Part shown: piece by piece, positions 28,833 through 39,100 of the stretch
Layout: every line of letters begins with the position of its first letter
How positions within the stretch are numbered: the stretch's first letter is position 1
Source: Nostoc sp. 'Peltigera membranacea cyanobiont' N6
Lineage (GTDB): Bacteria > Cyanobacteriota > Cyanobacteriia > Cyanobacteriales > Nostocaceae
Assembly (NCBI RefSeq): GCF_002949735.1
Contig: NZ_CP026681.1
Span: 248,001 to 312,000 of the forward strand
Length of the DNA: 64,000 nt
Direction of reading: 5' to 3'
The notes under the pieces: generated by a model
The model's input: the letters and a program-made list of their open reading frames with translations, nothing else
Database searches by the model: none
What the model was told of the DNA's origin: nothing
Made by a program: the position numbers and the translations under genes

Positions 28833-31800
28833 TCATCCCGGAATTTCAATGATAAATTCTGTACCTTCGCCCAAAACTGAGTTAAAACTCAATTTCCCGC
28901 CGTGGGTTTCTTCCACAATTTGACGAGCGATCGCGAGTCCTAATCCTGTTCCTTTACCAACAGCTTTCGTCGTAAATAAATGGTCAAATATTTTTTGTTT
29001 TATCTCTTCATTTATTCCCTTAGCATTATCGGCGATTGTAATCTTAACTAGATTATTTTCGACTGAGGTTGTAATTGTAATGCCGTTCGGGTTTGTTTTA
29101 ATTTCGTCAAAGTTACGTCCATAATTAGATTCATCCAAGGCATCAATAGCATTTGCGATCAGATTCATAAATACCTGATTTAATTGACCGGGGAAGCATT
29201 CAATTTGAGGCAAATTACCGTAATTTGTGACAACTTCAATGGCGGGACGTTGTTCATTAGCCTTGAGACGATGTTTCAAAATTAAAATCGTGCTATCAAT
29301 GCCTTCGTGAATGTTAAATGGCACTTTGTAGTCTTGATCGGCACGGGAGAAAGTTCTTAAACTGGTGCTGATATTTTTGAGGCGATCGCAGGCCATAGAC
29401 ATAGAATCAAGCATCTTGGGCAAATCTTCTAAACTATAATCCAAGTCGATTGATTCGGCGTGGTCAATAATTTCCTCACTATTTTTGGGGAAAAGTTCTT
29501 GATATAATTTCAAATGTTCGATAATATCAGTAAAAGTTGGTTTAGCTTGTTCGAGACTGGCAGAAATAAAACCGAGGGGATTATTCATTTCATGAGCTAC
29601 ACCAGCAACTAAATTACCCAGTGCAGACATTTTTTCACTTTGCACCATTTGTAATTGGGTGTTTTGCAAATCAGTTAGCGCTTCTTGTAAGGCAAGTTCA
29701 GCGAGGCGACGTTCTGCTAGTTCGGCTTCTAATTGGGTATAGAGATTGGCTTTTTGGTGAGCAATGCCAATTTGCAAGCCCAATTGTTTGAATAGGTCGA
29801 TTTCAGACTGTTGCCAGACATGGGTTGTATGGCAGTGATGCACAATCATCATTCCCCAAATCTGGTCATTCCCCAAAATGCCAACGGCTAGACTTGCCTG
29901 CACCTGCATTTGCGCCAGTAATTCGCCATAGCAAGGAGTGATATCTACGGCTTGGGCATCGTTGCAGGCAGTTATGTACCCCTGACGATAGCGTTCCGCC
30001 CATGTTTGATCAAAACAAGGATCTACGATGGTTTGTCCTAAAAGAGACAATTCTGGTTGTGAAAGCACTTCTAGCTCAATGACCACATCGTAATCGGCAT
30101 CAAAGCGGCAAATCAGGACGCGATCGCTCTGGTAAAATTGCCGCACTTGTTCCAGACAATTCTCCAGGACTCGATCGAGTCGGACTGATTGATTAATTGA
30201 TTGGGCGATGCTGGCTAGCAGTTGGTCGGCTTGTGCCTGTCGTTGTAGTTGAAACTCTGCCTGCTTGCGATCGCTAATATCAAACGTTGTGGCAATAATC
30301 CGATAAACCCGCCCCTCCACATTCTTGATGGGGTTGAGGTTGGCAAACCACCAGGTTTCCTGCCCGTGAAGGCTCAGATGGTCTTCAAAAGAAACGTCTA
30401 TCCCTGTTGTGACAATCTCGGCAAACCGTTGTTCCAACCTTTGTCCTTCTTCTTCTCCCATGACTTCTGTGGGAGTTTTCCCCGCCACATCAACGCTACG
30501 AATTCCGGTGGCCTTTTCTGCGGCAGGGTTCCATCCAGCATAGCGGAAGCTGCCATCTGACAACACATCGAGGACAAAAATAGCGATCTCGGCTCCATCG
30601 TAGATGCTACGGAGAAATTGCTCTTTCTCTTGAAGTGTGGCTTCTGCCTGTTTGCGCTCGGTAATGTCTTCTATTGTGGCCAAAATACCGATGACGTTGT
30701 TCTCTGAATCTCGCAGGGGAATTTTGTTGGTGTCGAGCCAGTGTTGAGTACCATCGGCTTGTTGTTGCGTTTCGATAATGTGGAGTTCAGCTTCTCCTGA
30801 TTCCATAACCCGGCGATCGCACAGCCGATACCATTCTGCTTCTTCAGGGATAGAAATGTCATAATCATTCTTGCCCACGATCTGCTCTGGCGACTCTAGG
30901 TTTATAGTTTTAGCAGCAGTAATGTTGCAACCTAAAAAGGTAGAGTTGCGGTCTTTCCAAAAAACCAACTGGGGAATATTATTAATCAACAATTGTAAAA
31001 ACTGTTGGGATGCTTGGAGTTGCTGCTCTGCAAGTTTGCGCTCGCTAATATCTATAACTACCCCATCCCAAAGGATTGCGCCATCAGCTTGTCGCTCTGG
31101 ACGAGCAGCACTTTGAATCCATTTGATAGTTCCTGAAGGTAAGATAATGCGCCATTCTTGGGCAAATTGGGTCAGATTTTGGGCAGAGTAGGCGATCGCT
31201 TGGGCAATAGCTGGGTGATCTTCAGGATGATGCAGAGCGTAAACACTATGATTCCCAGCCATCACAGACTCTGGGTCTAACTCATATAAATCTAAACAAC
31301 CCGCACTAATGTAGGGTGTGGAAGTTGAACCGTCAGTCCCTAGACGAAATTGGTACACTACCCCCGGAATATTATTCGCCAAATTTTGGAAGCGGGTTTC
31401 GCTAACCTGTAATTTTGCTAGAGATCGCTCTAACTGTTGGGCATAGGTCTGAGATTCTTCATAGAGACGGGCATTTTCCAAAGAAATTGCGGCTTGAGTA
31501 CAGAGGAAGTTGATTATTGTGAGGCGATCGCTCGTAAATACCCCAGCAGTAGATTGATTTTTCAGGTAAAGAATCCCCGCTAAATGCCCCTGATTGAGAA
31601 TCGGCAAACACAAAACACTCTTAGGCTGGCGTTGGATCAGATAGTCATCAATGACTGGTAAATCTGTTTGCAAATTGTCGATCACTACTACAGATTGTGT
31701 CCGTTTAACGTATTGAATTAGTTTAATGGGAACGTCAGGATGATCGTCTAAGGGTACTGAGCAAAGCTCTGTGGTGTCAGGGGTGGAAATAGCCCTCACG

Positions 31801-34800
31801 TGCCAAGTCTCATGGTCGGGCAAGACTAGTATGCACTTTGCGCCCCCGGAGTTGTGGAGAATAATTTGAGTGAGTTGTTGCAATAGTTCATCGAGTTCGA
31901 TCGTACTGGAGAGGAGTTGGGCAGCTTTGAGAACGGAGGTAAAATCTAGGGCATAGGAAATACTAGAGCTTGTCCTGGAGGCTTGGATGGATGAATGAGT
32001 AATATTTATCAGGGTTTCTAGGGGATCGAAGCTGGTTTTGGATTGCTGTAAAATCGATTGGAGTAATTGTGGATAGCGGGTTTCTAAGTCAACCACTTTG
32101 GCTTTAGCTCCCCAGCGAGCGTAGCAATAGTAGGCTTCCTGCATATATCCAACGGCAACCTTTTCTTTGCCCCATTCCAGATAGAATTTAGCGGCGAGTT
32201 CGTTAGCAAGGCTCTCTTCGTGGATATATTCGTTGGCTTTGGCGAGAGTAATGGCGCGATCGTAAAACTCAATGGCTTCTGCTTTTTGTCCTAACACTCG
32301 ACATTTTTCTGCTGCCACCAAATCAACCTTATGTTGGTGATTCATGGGGGCATAGTACGCCCAGTGTTCTAGCTGGGTTTGATTTTCTGCCACCCGCTCT
32401 AAGGTGTCTGATATTAATTGCTCGTCTGAATTTGCATTCAACTGTGCCAGAGCAACTAGAAAGTCATAGAGATAAAATACAGGGTCACAGACAGTTCCCG
32501 GACTAGCCTGTAAATAGCGTCTAGTCTCAACTGCATAATTGTTAGCGGAACTAATTTCTCCAAACCAGAAGCAAAACGTTAATTTATGCAAATAGAATAA
32601 ATACAATCCACCTGCATCATTAGTAGATAATAACTGGTGCAGTAATTCCGTCTCATGGAGATAGCTTTCTGCCAACAAACTGCGAGGCTCCTCCCCAACA
32701 TCTAGCAAATTAAAAGTAGCTTGCCAATATATTTGGCAATAATTCTTTGCTGTCAACTGCTTCAACTTAAACAATTGATGACAGTAGTCACGAGTATCCT
32801 GCTCAAAAGCCACAAGAGACTGACCAGACCAGAAAGAGTTGATACAAAATTTGCTGATATTGAATCCTGCATATTCCAGATTGCCAATTTCTAGACCAAT
32901 TACATAACCTTCTTGGGAAAGTGCGATCGCATCTTTGGTAGGAGATTTGCGGTGCAGGATGTATCCCGCTATCACATCTAAGACAGCAGGTTTATTCGCT
33001 TTATCATCCAGATGGGAGACAACATTGAGTGCCAAATGACCAAACTGGGTTGCTTGATCGATATCTTTCAATAGACTAGACAGAATCATGCCATAGGCAG
33101 CATAACTAAGGGCTGAACCAGAGGTATTTCCATGTTGCAAAGATAGTTTGACTGACATCAAAATCATGAAGGGGAACAAGGGAGAGCCAGCGATAAAAGT
33201 TACTGCTATGAGACTACTGGCAATCTGAATAATGGCAATTTTGTTCTGATCTGTCATCACCGGGAGATGAACAAAATCTTCAATATCTTTATTAGCAATC
33301 AGTTCGTTAATCTCTTGAATCGCCTGTTGAATATCTGTGATTGTCGGTGATTCGGGAAAGTTCACACCCAATTCTTGCAATATCTGTTTACCGATGGCAA
33401 TAGCTTCAATCAGTTTATTCTGAGAGGTATTTGCTTGAATGCTAAGGCGGTAAATATTGACCTTTTCTAGTAAAGAGTGTGCCTGTTCAATGATAATATC
33501 AATTCCCTGTTGCATCGCTTCAAAGTCACCGCAGAGCATTGCCAGTTCCGCTACATCATTATGGAATGATAGAGTCATTTCATATTGTTGCTGCCAAGTA
33601 TTCTCTCCAAGCAATGATAATCCAGTGCTGGCATATTCACGTCCGGCTTGATAGGCGGTGGCACTTTTAGCTTTGCGACAGGCAATCAGATTAAGCCCAG
33701 CAAGTTCATCTCGTTCTGTTTGTTGGGTAATTAAAGAAGTTCCATAATTTAATTGATTAACTATTTCAAAAATCCGGTCAACTCTAGCTTCTGAGGAAAT
33801 CTGTTGCAGCAGGAGTTGTCCGATTTGGTAATGAGTCGTCTGTTTTTGGTCATCGGGAATCAGAGAATATGCCGCTTGTTGGACGCGATCGTGTAAAAAT
33901 TTGTATGTAACAGTCATTTGTCCTTGATCGTTAGTCATTTGTTCGTTCTTTTCTAATGACAAATGACTAATGACTAATGACTCTTGTTGATAAAACTTAT
34001 AAACATCACTGAGTGGTAAAATCAGCCCTTCTTGTAATGCTTTCCACAAATAAGCAGCTGTCTCAATTGACGATTTTTCCGAAATAATTGCCAAAGTTGC
34101 TAAATCAAACTGATTCCCAATACAAGCAGCTAACTGCAATACCTGTTGAGTTGATTGTGGCAGTTTTCGCAATTGAAATGCCATAAAAGCAACAACGTCA
34201 TCTGTAAGTGCAAGAGTCGTCACCTGTACAATGTCACATTGCCAACACCCTGACTCAAAATCAAATTGAATAATATTTTCTTGATGCAATGCTTTAAGAA
34301 ACTGGGTTGCAAAAAACGGATTTCCCTGAGTTTTTTGAGATACTAATTGAGAAAGAGGCGATGCCAAAGTTTCTGGACATTTAAGTGTGTCTGCAACTAA
34401 TTGATTTACTTGCTCGTTACTGAGTGGTACTAAAGTAATTGTATTAATTGTTGCTTGGCTTTTCTTAATCTCGCTCAAAGTCAACATCAAAGGATGTGCT
34501 GGGTTGACTTCATTATCACGATAGGCACCAATTAAGAACAGATGACTTGTATCAGCCATTAATAACTGCATTAATTTCAGCGATGCCGAATCTGCCCATT
34601 GTAAATCATCTAAGAACATCACTAATGGATGTTCAGCACTAGTAAAAACTTGGGTAAATTTTTGGAATAATAAATTAAATCTATTTTGTGCAGACGTTCC
34701 TGATAATTCGATGGCGGGTGGTTGTTCACCAATAATTATTTCTAGTTCAGGGATGACTTCAATAATTACCTGTCCATTTTCTCCAACTGCCTCTAATATT

Positions 34801-36029
34801 TGGTTTCTCCATTCTTGAATTTGTGCATCACTTTCGCTTAACAATTGTCTCATTAAATCTCGGAAGGCTTGCACAAATGCACTGAAGGGAATATTTCGTT
34901 GAAATTGGTCATATTTTCCTTTGATAAAATAACCGCGTTGCCGCACAATTGGTTTATGAACTTCGTTAATAACGGCAGTTTTACCAATTCCTGAAAAACC
35001 AGCTACCAACATCATTTCTGTTGCACCAAGGCTGACTCGCTCAAATGCATCAAGTAATGTTTGAACTTCGGTTTCTCGCCCATAAAGTTTATCAGGGATG
35101 ATGAAGCGATCGCACACATCCCGTTGCCCAATCTCAAAATCCTTAATCATACCATCAACTTGTAGCTGATGTAAACATTTTTCTAAATCAAACTTCAATC
35201 CCAAAGCACTCTGATATCTATCTTCAGCATTTTTTGCCATCAATTTGCTGACAATCTCTGACAACACTTGCGGAGTCTCTTCATTTTTGACTTTTGACTT
35301 TTGACTTTTGACTTCCCGAAGGCATGGTGGAAGTTTAGCAATATGAGAATGTACCAACTCCATTGGAGCGTTTGATTGAAATGGCAATTCTCCCGTGAGT
35401 AATTCGTAGAATGTCACACCTAAAGAATAAAAATCAGTTCGGTAATCAATCCCCCGATTCATTCTCCCTGTTTGTTCTGGCGAAATATAAGCAAGTGTTC
35501 CTTCTAATACATTAGGATTGATTAATGTCTGCGTTTCCCGTGGTAATAAAGATGCAATACTAAAGTCGATTAATTTAACTTGTTTGGTTTTGGGATTAAT
35601 GAGAATATTCGCGGGTTTGATATCTTTGTGAATAATGCGCTGATGATAAAGTATATCTAAGGTGTTGCAGAGTGCGATCGCAATTCGTAAAAACTCTTCT
35701 AAAGACGCGATATATGGCCTCCGATCAGAGGTGAAATAATCTTTGAGAGAAATCCCCCCAAAGTCTTCCATCACCAGCGCATAGGCATTTTGGTAGGGTT
35801 CTAGGCTATAGGTTTGGACAATCAGAGGTGAGTTGAGATTTTTGGCAATGGTGTACTGATTGCGAAACTGTAATAATTCGCCCAAACTCGGATAAGGATT
35901 TTTCAGCAGTTTAATCACTACCGGTATTGAGTCAGTCTCTCGATACCCTCGATAAACTAGAGTTCTGGAACCATTATAGAGTTCTTCACTAATGCGATAT
36001 CCGGGAATATTGACTAAAGTGCTAACCAT
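28833..36029 (-). CDS. HstK-type dual kinase with three PAS and a second GAF (2398 aa); helical type I, HK type B
   Basis: Largest member. After kinase, ATPase (Walker A Lys near 346) and type I helical region comes a GAF (about 1386-1516) like that of the gene at 6383. Then follow PAS 1 (about 1553-1663), PAS 2 (about 1676-1790, close to the PAS of the gene at 164), PAS 3 (about 1803-1920) and a second GAF (about 1936-2096) of phytochrome/cyanobacteriochrome-like sequence. That GAF has C2033 followed by Tyr, where bilin-binding domains usually have Cys-His, and C2066 in VHHCH. The histidine kinase is type B with H2146 in HEMNNPLGF. Its G1 box reads DNAKGI, with A2336 replacing the usual Gly, so ATP binding may be weakened. 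Two in-frame repeat insertions are present, at 33911-33983 and 35285-35312. Confidence 0.92.
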   Translation of the reverse strand: MVSTLVNIPGYRISEELYNGSRTLVYRGYRETDSIPVVIKLLKNPYPSLGELLQFRNQYTIAKNLNSPLIVQTYSLEPYQNAYALVMEDFGGISLKDYFTSDRRPYIASLEEFLRIAIALCNTLDILYHQRIIHKDIKPANILINPKTKQVKLIDFSIASLLPRETQTLINPNVLEGTLAYISPEQTGRMNRGIDYRTDFYSLGVTFYELLTGELPFQSNAPMELVHSHIAKLPPCLREVKSQKSKVKNEETPQVLSEIVSKLMAKNAEDRYQSALGLKFDLEKCLHQLQVDGMIKDFEIGQRDVCDRFIIPDKLYGRETEVQTLLDAFERVSLGATEMMLVAGFSGIGKTAVINEVHKPIVRQRGYFIKGKYDQFQRNIPFSAFVQAFRDLMRQLLSESDAQIQEWRNQILEAVGENGQVIIEVIPELEIIIGEQPPAIELSGTSAQNRFNLLFQKFTQVFTSAEHPLVMFLDDLQWADSASLKLMQLLMADTSHLFLIGAYRDNEVNPAHPLMLTLSEIKKSQATINTITLVPLSNEQVNQLVADTLKCPETLASPLSQLVSQKTQGNPFFATQFLKALHQENIIQFDFESGCWQCDIVQVTTLALTDDVVAFMAFQLRKLPQSTQQVLQLAACIGNQFDLATLAIISEKSSIETAAYLWKALQEGLILPLSDVYKFYQQESLVISHLSLEKNEQMTNDQGQMTVTYKFLHDRVQQAAYSLIPDDQKQTTHYQIGQLLLQQISSEARVDRIFEIVNQLNYGTSLITQQTERDELAGLNLIACRKAKSATAYQAGREYASTGLSLLGENTWQQQYEMTLSFHNDVAELAMLCGDFEAMQQGIDIIIEQAHSLLEKVNIYRLSIQANTSQNKLIEAIAIGKQILQELGVNFPESPTITDIQQAIQEINELIANKDIEDFVHLPVMTDQNKIAIIQIASSLIAVTFIAGSPLFPFMILMSVKLSLQHGNTSGSALSYAAYGMILSSLLKDIDQATQFGHLALNVVSHLDDKANKPAVLDVIAGYILHRKSPTKDAIALSQEGYVIGLEIGNLEYAGFNISKFCINSFWSGQSLVAFEQDTRDYCHQLFKLKQLTAKNYCQIYWQATFNLLDVGEEPRSLLAESYLHETELLHQLLSTNDAGGLYLFYLHKLTFCFWFGEISSANNYAVETRRYLQASPGTVCDPVFYLYDFLVALAQLNANSDEQLISDTLERVAENQTQLEHWAYYAPMNHQHKVDLVAAEKCRVLGQKAEAIEFYDRAITLAKANEYIHEESLANELAAKFYLEWGKEKVAVGYMQEAYYCYARWGAKAKVVDLETRYPQLLQSILQQSKTSFDPLETLINITHSSIQASRTSSSISYALDFTSVLKAAQLLSSTIELDELLQQLTQIILHNSGGAKCILVLPDHETWHVRAISTPDTTELCSVPLDDHPDVPIKLIQYVKRTQSVVVIDNLQTDLPVIDDYLIQRQPKSVLCLPILNQGHLAGILYLKNQSTAGVFTSDRLTIINFLCTQAAISLENARLYEESQTYAQQLERSLAKLQVSETRFQNLANNIPGVVYQFRLGTDGSTSTPYISAGCLDLYELDPESVMAGNHSVYALHHPEDHPAIAQAIAYSAQNLTQFAQEWRIILPSGTIKWIQSAARPERQADGAILWDGVVIDISERKLAEQQLQASQQFLQLLINNIPQLVFWKDRNSTFLGCNITAAKTINLESPEQIVGKNDYDISIPEEAEWYRLCDRRVMESGEAELHIIETQQQADGTQHWLDTNKIPLRDSENNVIGILATIEDITERKQAEATLQEKEQFLRSIYDGAEIAIFVLDVLSDGSFRYAGWNPAAEKATGIRSVDVAGKTPTEVMGEEEGQRLEQRFAEIVTTGIDVSFEDHLSLHGQETWWFANLNPIKNVEGRVYRIIATTFDISDRKQAEFQLQRQAQADQLLASIAQSINQSVRLDRVLENCLEQVRQFYQSDRVLICRFDADYDVVIELEVLSQPELSLLGQTIVDPCFDQTWAERYRQGYITACNDAQAVDITPCYGELLAQMQVQASLAVGILGNDQIWGMMIVHHCHTTHVWQQSEIDLFKQLGLQIGIAHQKANLYTQLEAELAERRLAELALQEALTDLQNTQLQMVQSEKMSALGNLVAGVAHEMNNPLGFISASLEQAKPTFTDIIEHLKLYQELFPKNSEEIIDHAESIDLDYSLEDLPKMLDSMSMACDRLKNISTSLRTFSRADQDYKVPFNIHEGIDSTILILKHRLKANEQRPAIEVVTNYGNLPQIECFPGQLNQVFMNLIANAIDALDESNYGRNFDEIKTNPNGITITTSVENNLVKITIADNAKGINEEIKQKIFDHLFTTKAVGKGTGLGLAIARQIVEETHGGKLSFNSVLGEGTEFIIEIPG
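33911..33983. repeat. In-frame TAATGAC-type repeat with 12-bp inverted repeat
   Basis: TTAGTCATTTGT (33931-33942) pairs perfectly with ACAAATGACTAA (33959-33970), followed by AATGACT units. Such heptamer-type sequence is normally intergenic in Nostoc-type genomes; here it encodes SLVISHLSLEKNEQMTNDQG between VYKFY and YKFLHDR, a stretch that is shorter and unrelated in most paralogues. Confidence 0.8.
35285..35312. repeat. Four in-frame TTTTGAC units
   Basis: Four perfect 7-bp units inside the kinase-to-ATPase region, encoding a basic REVKSQKSKVK stretch that is absent from the paralogues. A 28-bp run of four heptamers with flanking bases keeps the frame. Confidence 0.8.
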
Positions 36030-36033
36030 GCTG

Positions 36034-36079
36034 CTAAATCGTTGAGACTTCCAGATTTAGTGTTCCCAGATATCTGAAG
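36034..36079 (-). promoter_or_regulatory. 46-bp spacer element before the gene at 28833
   Basis: CTAAATC/GATTTAG stem of 7 bp ending 4 nt from the ATG, TGTTCCC in place of TATTCCC, and a perfect CAGATATCTG at 36067-36076. The spacer is 74 bp. Confidence 0.75.
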
Positions 36080-36103
36080 CTGTTTACCAAAAATCGCCAA
36101 AAA

Positions 36104-39100
36104 TTATACCGGAATTTCAATGATAAATTCTGTTCCTTGACCCAAAGCTGAGTTAAAACTCAATTTTCCGCCGTGGGTTTCTTCAACAATTTGACGAGCG
36201 ATCGCTAACCCCAAACCCGTGCCTTTACCCACAGCTTTCGTCGTAAATAAATGGTCAAATATTTTATATTTTACTTGTTCACTCATCCCCTTGCCATTAT
36301 CCAGAATGGCAATTTTAACTAGATTATTTTCGATTGAAGTTGTAATTGTAATGCAGTTAGGATTGGCTTTAACTTCTTCAAAACTTCGCCCATAATTAGA
36401 TTCTTCTAATGCATCAATAGCATTTGCTAAAAGATTCATAAATACCTGATTTAATTGGCCGGGGAAGCATTCAATTTGAGGTAAATTATCGTAATTTGTG
36501 ACAACTTCAATGTCGGGACGGTGTTCATTTGCCTTAAGACGATGTTTCAAAATTAAAATAGTGCTATCAATCCCTTGGTGGATATTGAAAGGCACTTTGT
36601 AATCTTGGTCTGCACGAGAGAAAGTACGTAAACTGGTGCTGATGTTTTTGAGGCGATCGCACGCCATCGTCATCGAATCAAGCATTTTGGGCAAGTCTGA
36701 TAAGCTATATTCCAAGTCAATTTCTTCGGCATGGTCGAGGATTTGTTCACTCTTATCGGGTAAAGTTTCTTGATAGAGTTTTAAGTGTTCGGTAATATCA
36801 GTAAACGTTGGTTTAGCTTGTTTTAGACTGGCAGCAATAAAACCTAAAGGATTATTCATTTCGTGAGCAACACCAGCAACTAAGTTACCCAAAGCAGACA
36901 TTTTCTCACTTTGGATAATTTGTAATTGGGCGTTTTGCAAGTTGTGTAATGCCTGTTCTAATTGTTGGGCATATTGCTGCGATCGCTCATAAAGTCGGGC
37001 ATTTTCCAGAGAAATCGCGGCTTGAGCGCAAAGTAAGTTGAGTAGTTCGACGCGATCGCTTGTAAATGCTCCCGTTGCTAAATTATTTTCTAGATATAAA
37101 ATGCCCAGCAATTTCCCTTGATGCAAAATCGGGCTACACAAAATACTCTGAGGCTGCTGACGCATGATATATGGGTCGTTGGCTAGAGTCAGATCGGCAT
37201 TTGCATTAATTAGCACAACAGTTTGCCTGTCATGCAAGACTTTGTAAATCAGCTTGTGGGGAATGTCCTGACTATCTTCAATAGGAAGATGTTGCAAGAC
37301 AACTGGCTTTGAACCTGTGGTAATTGACCCTTTGATTAACAGGCGCGAGTCTCGCAAGAGCATTAACACGCATTTATCAGCCCCCGCATTTTCGATGACA
37401 AGTGAAAGTAAGGATAAAAGCAGTTTTTCGAGTTCGATTTCGCCAGAAATAGTTTGAGAAGCTTTGAGAATAGCTTTTAAATCTAGGGTATCTGAGACAC
37501 TACTGCTTGAAGTGGCAGAACTGGTGGAGGTGATGGTTCCTACAGCAAAGACGGTTTCGTTGACTGAGAAAGCGGTGCGGGTTTGTTGTAATATGGCAGC
37601 CAGCAGTTGGGGATAGCGTTTTTCTAAGTCTGCAACTTTGGCCTTTGCTCCCCAGCGAGCATAGCCGTAGTAGGCTTCGGTCATGTATTCTTGGGCAATG
37701 CGTTCTTTGCCCCATTCCAGGTAGAACTTAGCAGTCAGTTCATTGGCTAAAGCTGCTTCGTTGATGAACTGGTGTTCAATAGCCAGCGCGATCGCCCGGT
37801 CATAATACTCGCTAGCAGTAACTTTTTCACCCAACACCCGGCATCTCTCTGCTTCTACCAGATACCATTTGTGCAAGTAGTTCATTGGGGCATTGTGCCC
37901 CCATTGATGCAGAGCCGTTTGATGGGTGACGATCGCAGCAAGCAGTTCAGCCTGCTCAACTTCTGACTGGGTGGGGAAGACTGCCAGGTGCGTTAGCGCC
38001 GCATAAAAATGGAAAATGGGAATCAAAACCAATCCCGATAACACCATCCAACAGGACTTGAGTTGGGTGAGGTACTCGAAGGCTGCCGGATAATTACCAA
38101 AACAGTAGGCAAGTAGCAGTTTGTAGATGTAGAGCGTAGCCATTTCGGTGAGTTGATTATTCTGCTGGTGCTGTGGCAGCATCACGGTTTCATCATAGGC
38201 AGTGCCGATTAAGCGATCGCTCTGGCTCACCGTTTCTCGCAAATTCTGTACTGTTTGCCTCGCAATGTCAACAAAAGTAACTGTTGAACCTTGTTTGATC
38301 TCAACCAAAGCAGCACTGTAAGCCGCTAATTCCGGTTCTAACAGGTCTAGCTCTATACCCGAAAAAAGCGAAAAATAAGCGTAACAAAGTATGTTGTAGC
38401 CACTGGAGTGAAAATCGCCTGTTTCCATGCCAGCTTTGTAGCCCTCTTTGGTTGTCAGTAGGGCTGCCCGTAGCGCTTCTTTGTAAGGTTGAATGAAACC
38501 CCCAAACAAAGCGAACGTGAAGGACTTCATGCTTTGAGCATTCAACACATCAAGCACCGAGAGTGCTAATTGACCAAACCTGTAGCCAGTTTCGACATCC
38601 CCGAAAAAAATCCACAGCACCATGCCATAAACCACATAGCCGATTGTCGAGGCGGGGGTATTGCCAAACTCCAGCGACAGCAATACCATCTTTGCGCTAA
38701 ACATTGGCAGTAGCTCTCGCTTAATCGTGTACAGGGGTGAAAATAACAGTCTTAACAGTTGCATGGCGGCTTGAGCGGTGCGATCGCTCATCGCGGGCAG
38801 CTCAACCAATTCGGCAATCTCTCTGCCGCTCAGTTGCTCGTGGATCTGTTGTAAAGCACTGCTAATCTTGGTTTCGTCTGCTGCTGTTGGCATATCTACC
38901 CCCAATTGAGCAAGTGCTTCTATGCCGATTGCGATCGCCTCTAACATTTGGTTTTGGCTTGTGCGTTCCGCGATTTTCACTTCGTAGATTTTCACTTTGT
39001 CGAGAATCGTCTGTGCCTGCGGCAACACCACTGCGGCAAGCTGCTCCATGCCCTCAATGTCACCATTCAAGTAACTGGCTTCGGCGGCGGCTACATACAG

